Origin: Bombus terrestris
Taxonomy: Eukaryota; Arthropoda; Insecta; Hymenoptera; Apidae
Direction: 5' to 3'
Assembly: GCF_910591885.1 (NCBI RefSeq)
Contig: NC_063274.1
Location: 2,232,001-2,296,000 of the forward strand
Length of the DNA: 64,000 nucleotides
This document shows, in pieces, positions 63,384 through 64,000 of the stretch. The position numbers and the translations under genes are program-made. The notes beneath the pieces were generated by a model that had not been told where the DNA came from, made no database searches, and saw nothing but the letters and a program-made list of their open reading frames with translations. Every line of letters begins with the position of its first letter. Position 1 is the first letter of the stretch.

Positions 63384-64000
63384 GTATTTCTCTCTATTGT
63401 TTTAAATGATAATTTTTAGAAGCGCTCGAGCAATTCGTAATTAATAGCAGACTTTGATCTTTCAATAATAATTAATCCACTGATTATTAAATTAAACGGT
63501 AATTTATATTTATTTGTGTGTCACGTGAAAAAGTCAAATATTATCAAATAAAGAGGGAAGCGATGAAATTATTTTAACGTCAAATATAGAACTAACAATT
63601 TGTATTCAAGTTTACCATGTATTCAAGTTTACTCTACTTTATTAGTAAGTAACCTACTACGGAGATTTCTTAATTAAGTAACTAATCTCCAATGAGGCTT
63701 GATAATACGTAAAATTTGTTATCTTAGATTATCTCGTATTTCCTTACAACGCTACTTGCCTTTAGTGTTTATAAGCACGTATACTTGACCTTTACTTAGT
63801 TACCTTATCCGTATAAAGGAAATTTTATTACATTACAAACACGAGACGGGTGAACATATCTTCTATAATAGAGAAGCAATCAACTTGGAAACCTCTTCAG
63901 TACTTGCAGTTAATGATGATAGTATTATGTTATGAAATAGATTTGTTTGCATCTTAGTATATTATAAGGGTTAAAATAATTTTGTTCTTGAAAACTTTAG
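63384..64000 (+). other. Start of the intron after SLO2 exon r
   Basis: It begins GTATTT and runs to the window edge. No further exon was recognised; the window stops before the next one, or the terminal AG at 63999-64000 (ttttag) could be its acceptor. Confidence 0.6.

Overview
This is an AT-rich animal nuclear window without operons. It is best read as insect DNA, and probably bee-like Hymenoptera. The insect assignment rests on the protein sequence of the one gene, which resembles insect SLO2 channels. The hymenopteran guess is weaker and rests on base composition and on a mariner family whose ends begin TTAGGTTGTCCGAAAAG. No species can be named from the sequence alone.

The window holds one recognisable protein-coding gene, on the + strand: the sodium-activated potassium channel SLO2 (KCNT/Slack family). 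Eighteen consecutive internal coding exons lie between 25199 and 63383. All have GT-AG introns and compatible phases, and together they encode 1021 residues. The first coding exon(s) and the 3' end are not identified; the frame is still open at 63383. In order, the exons give the end of the cytoplasmic N-terminus, S1, a glycosylatable S1-S2 loop, S2, S3, a charge-poor S4, S5, a pore with TVGYGD, S6, RCK1, a long low-complexity linker and most of RCK2.

Positions 1-25198 are non-coding or 5' intronic. They contain CpG-rich blocks (about 14160-14720 and 15237-15690) that could be promoter or enhancer sequence, two large hairpin repeats (6119-6426 and 18702-18962), a mariner end (11476), a palindromic transposon with a transposase remnant (20119-20608) and a Tc1-like remnant beside it. 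Positions 25199-63383 are the SLO2 gene body. Intron 3 (11.8 kb) carries a second, inverted copy of the palindromic transposon (29524-30122), a Tc1-like MITE, and a 5'-truncated jockey-type LINE with a 13-bp target-site duplication, itself inside a probable solo LTR. Intron 7 has a complete 175-bp mariner MITE flanked by TA. Intron 14 has a possible in-frame microexon.

No RNA gene, CRISPR array or novel multi-gene system was found. The most interesting items are the low-complexity insert in the RCK1-RCK2 linker, the candidate microexon, the nested and inverted mobile elements, and the permuted hairpin near 6.3 kb.
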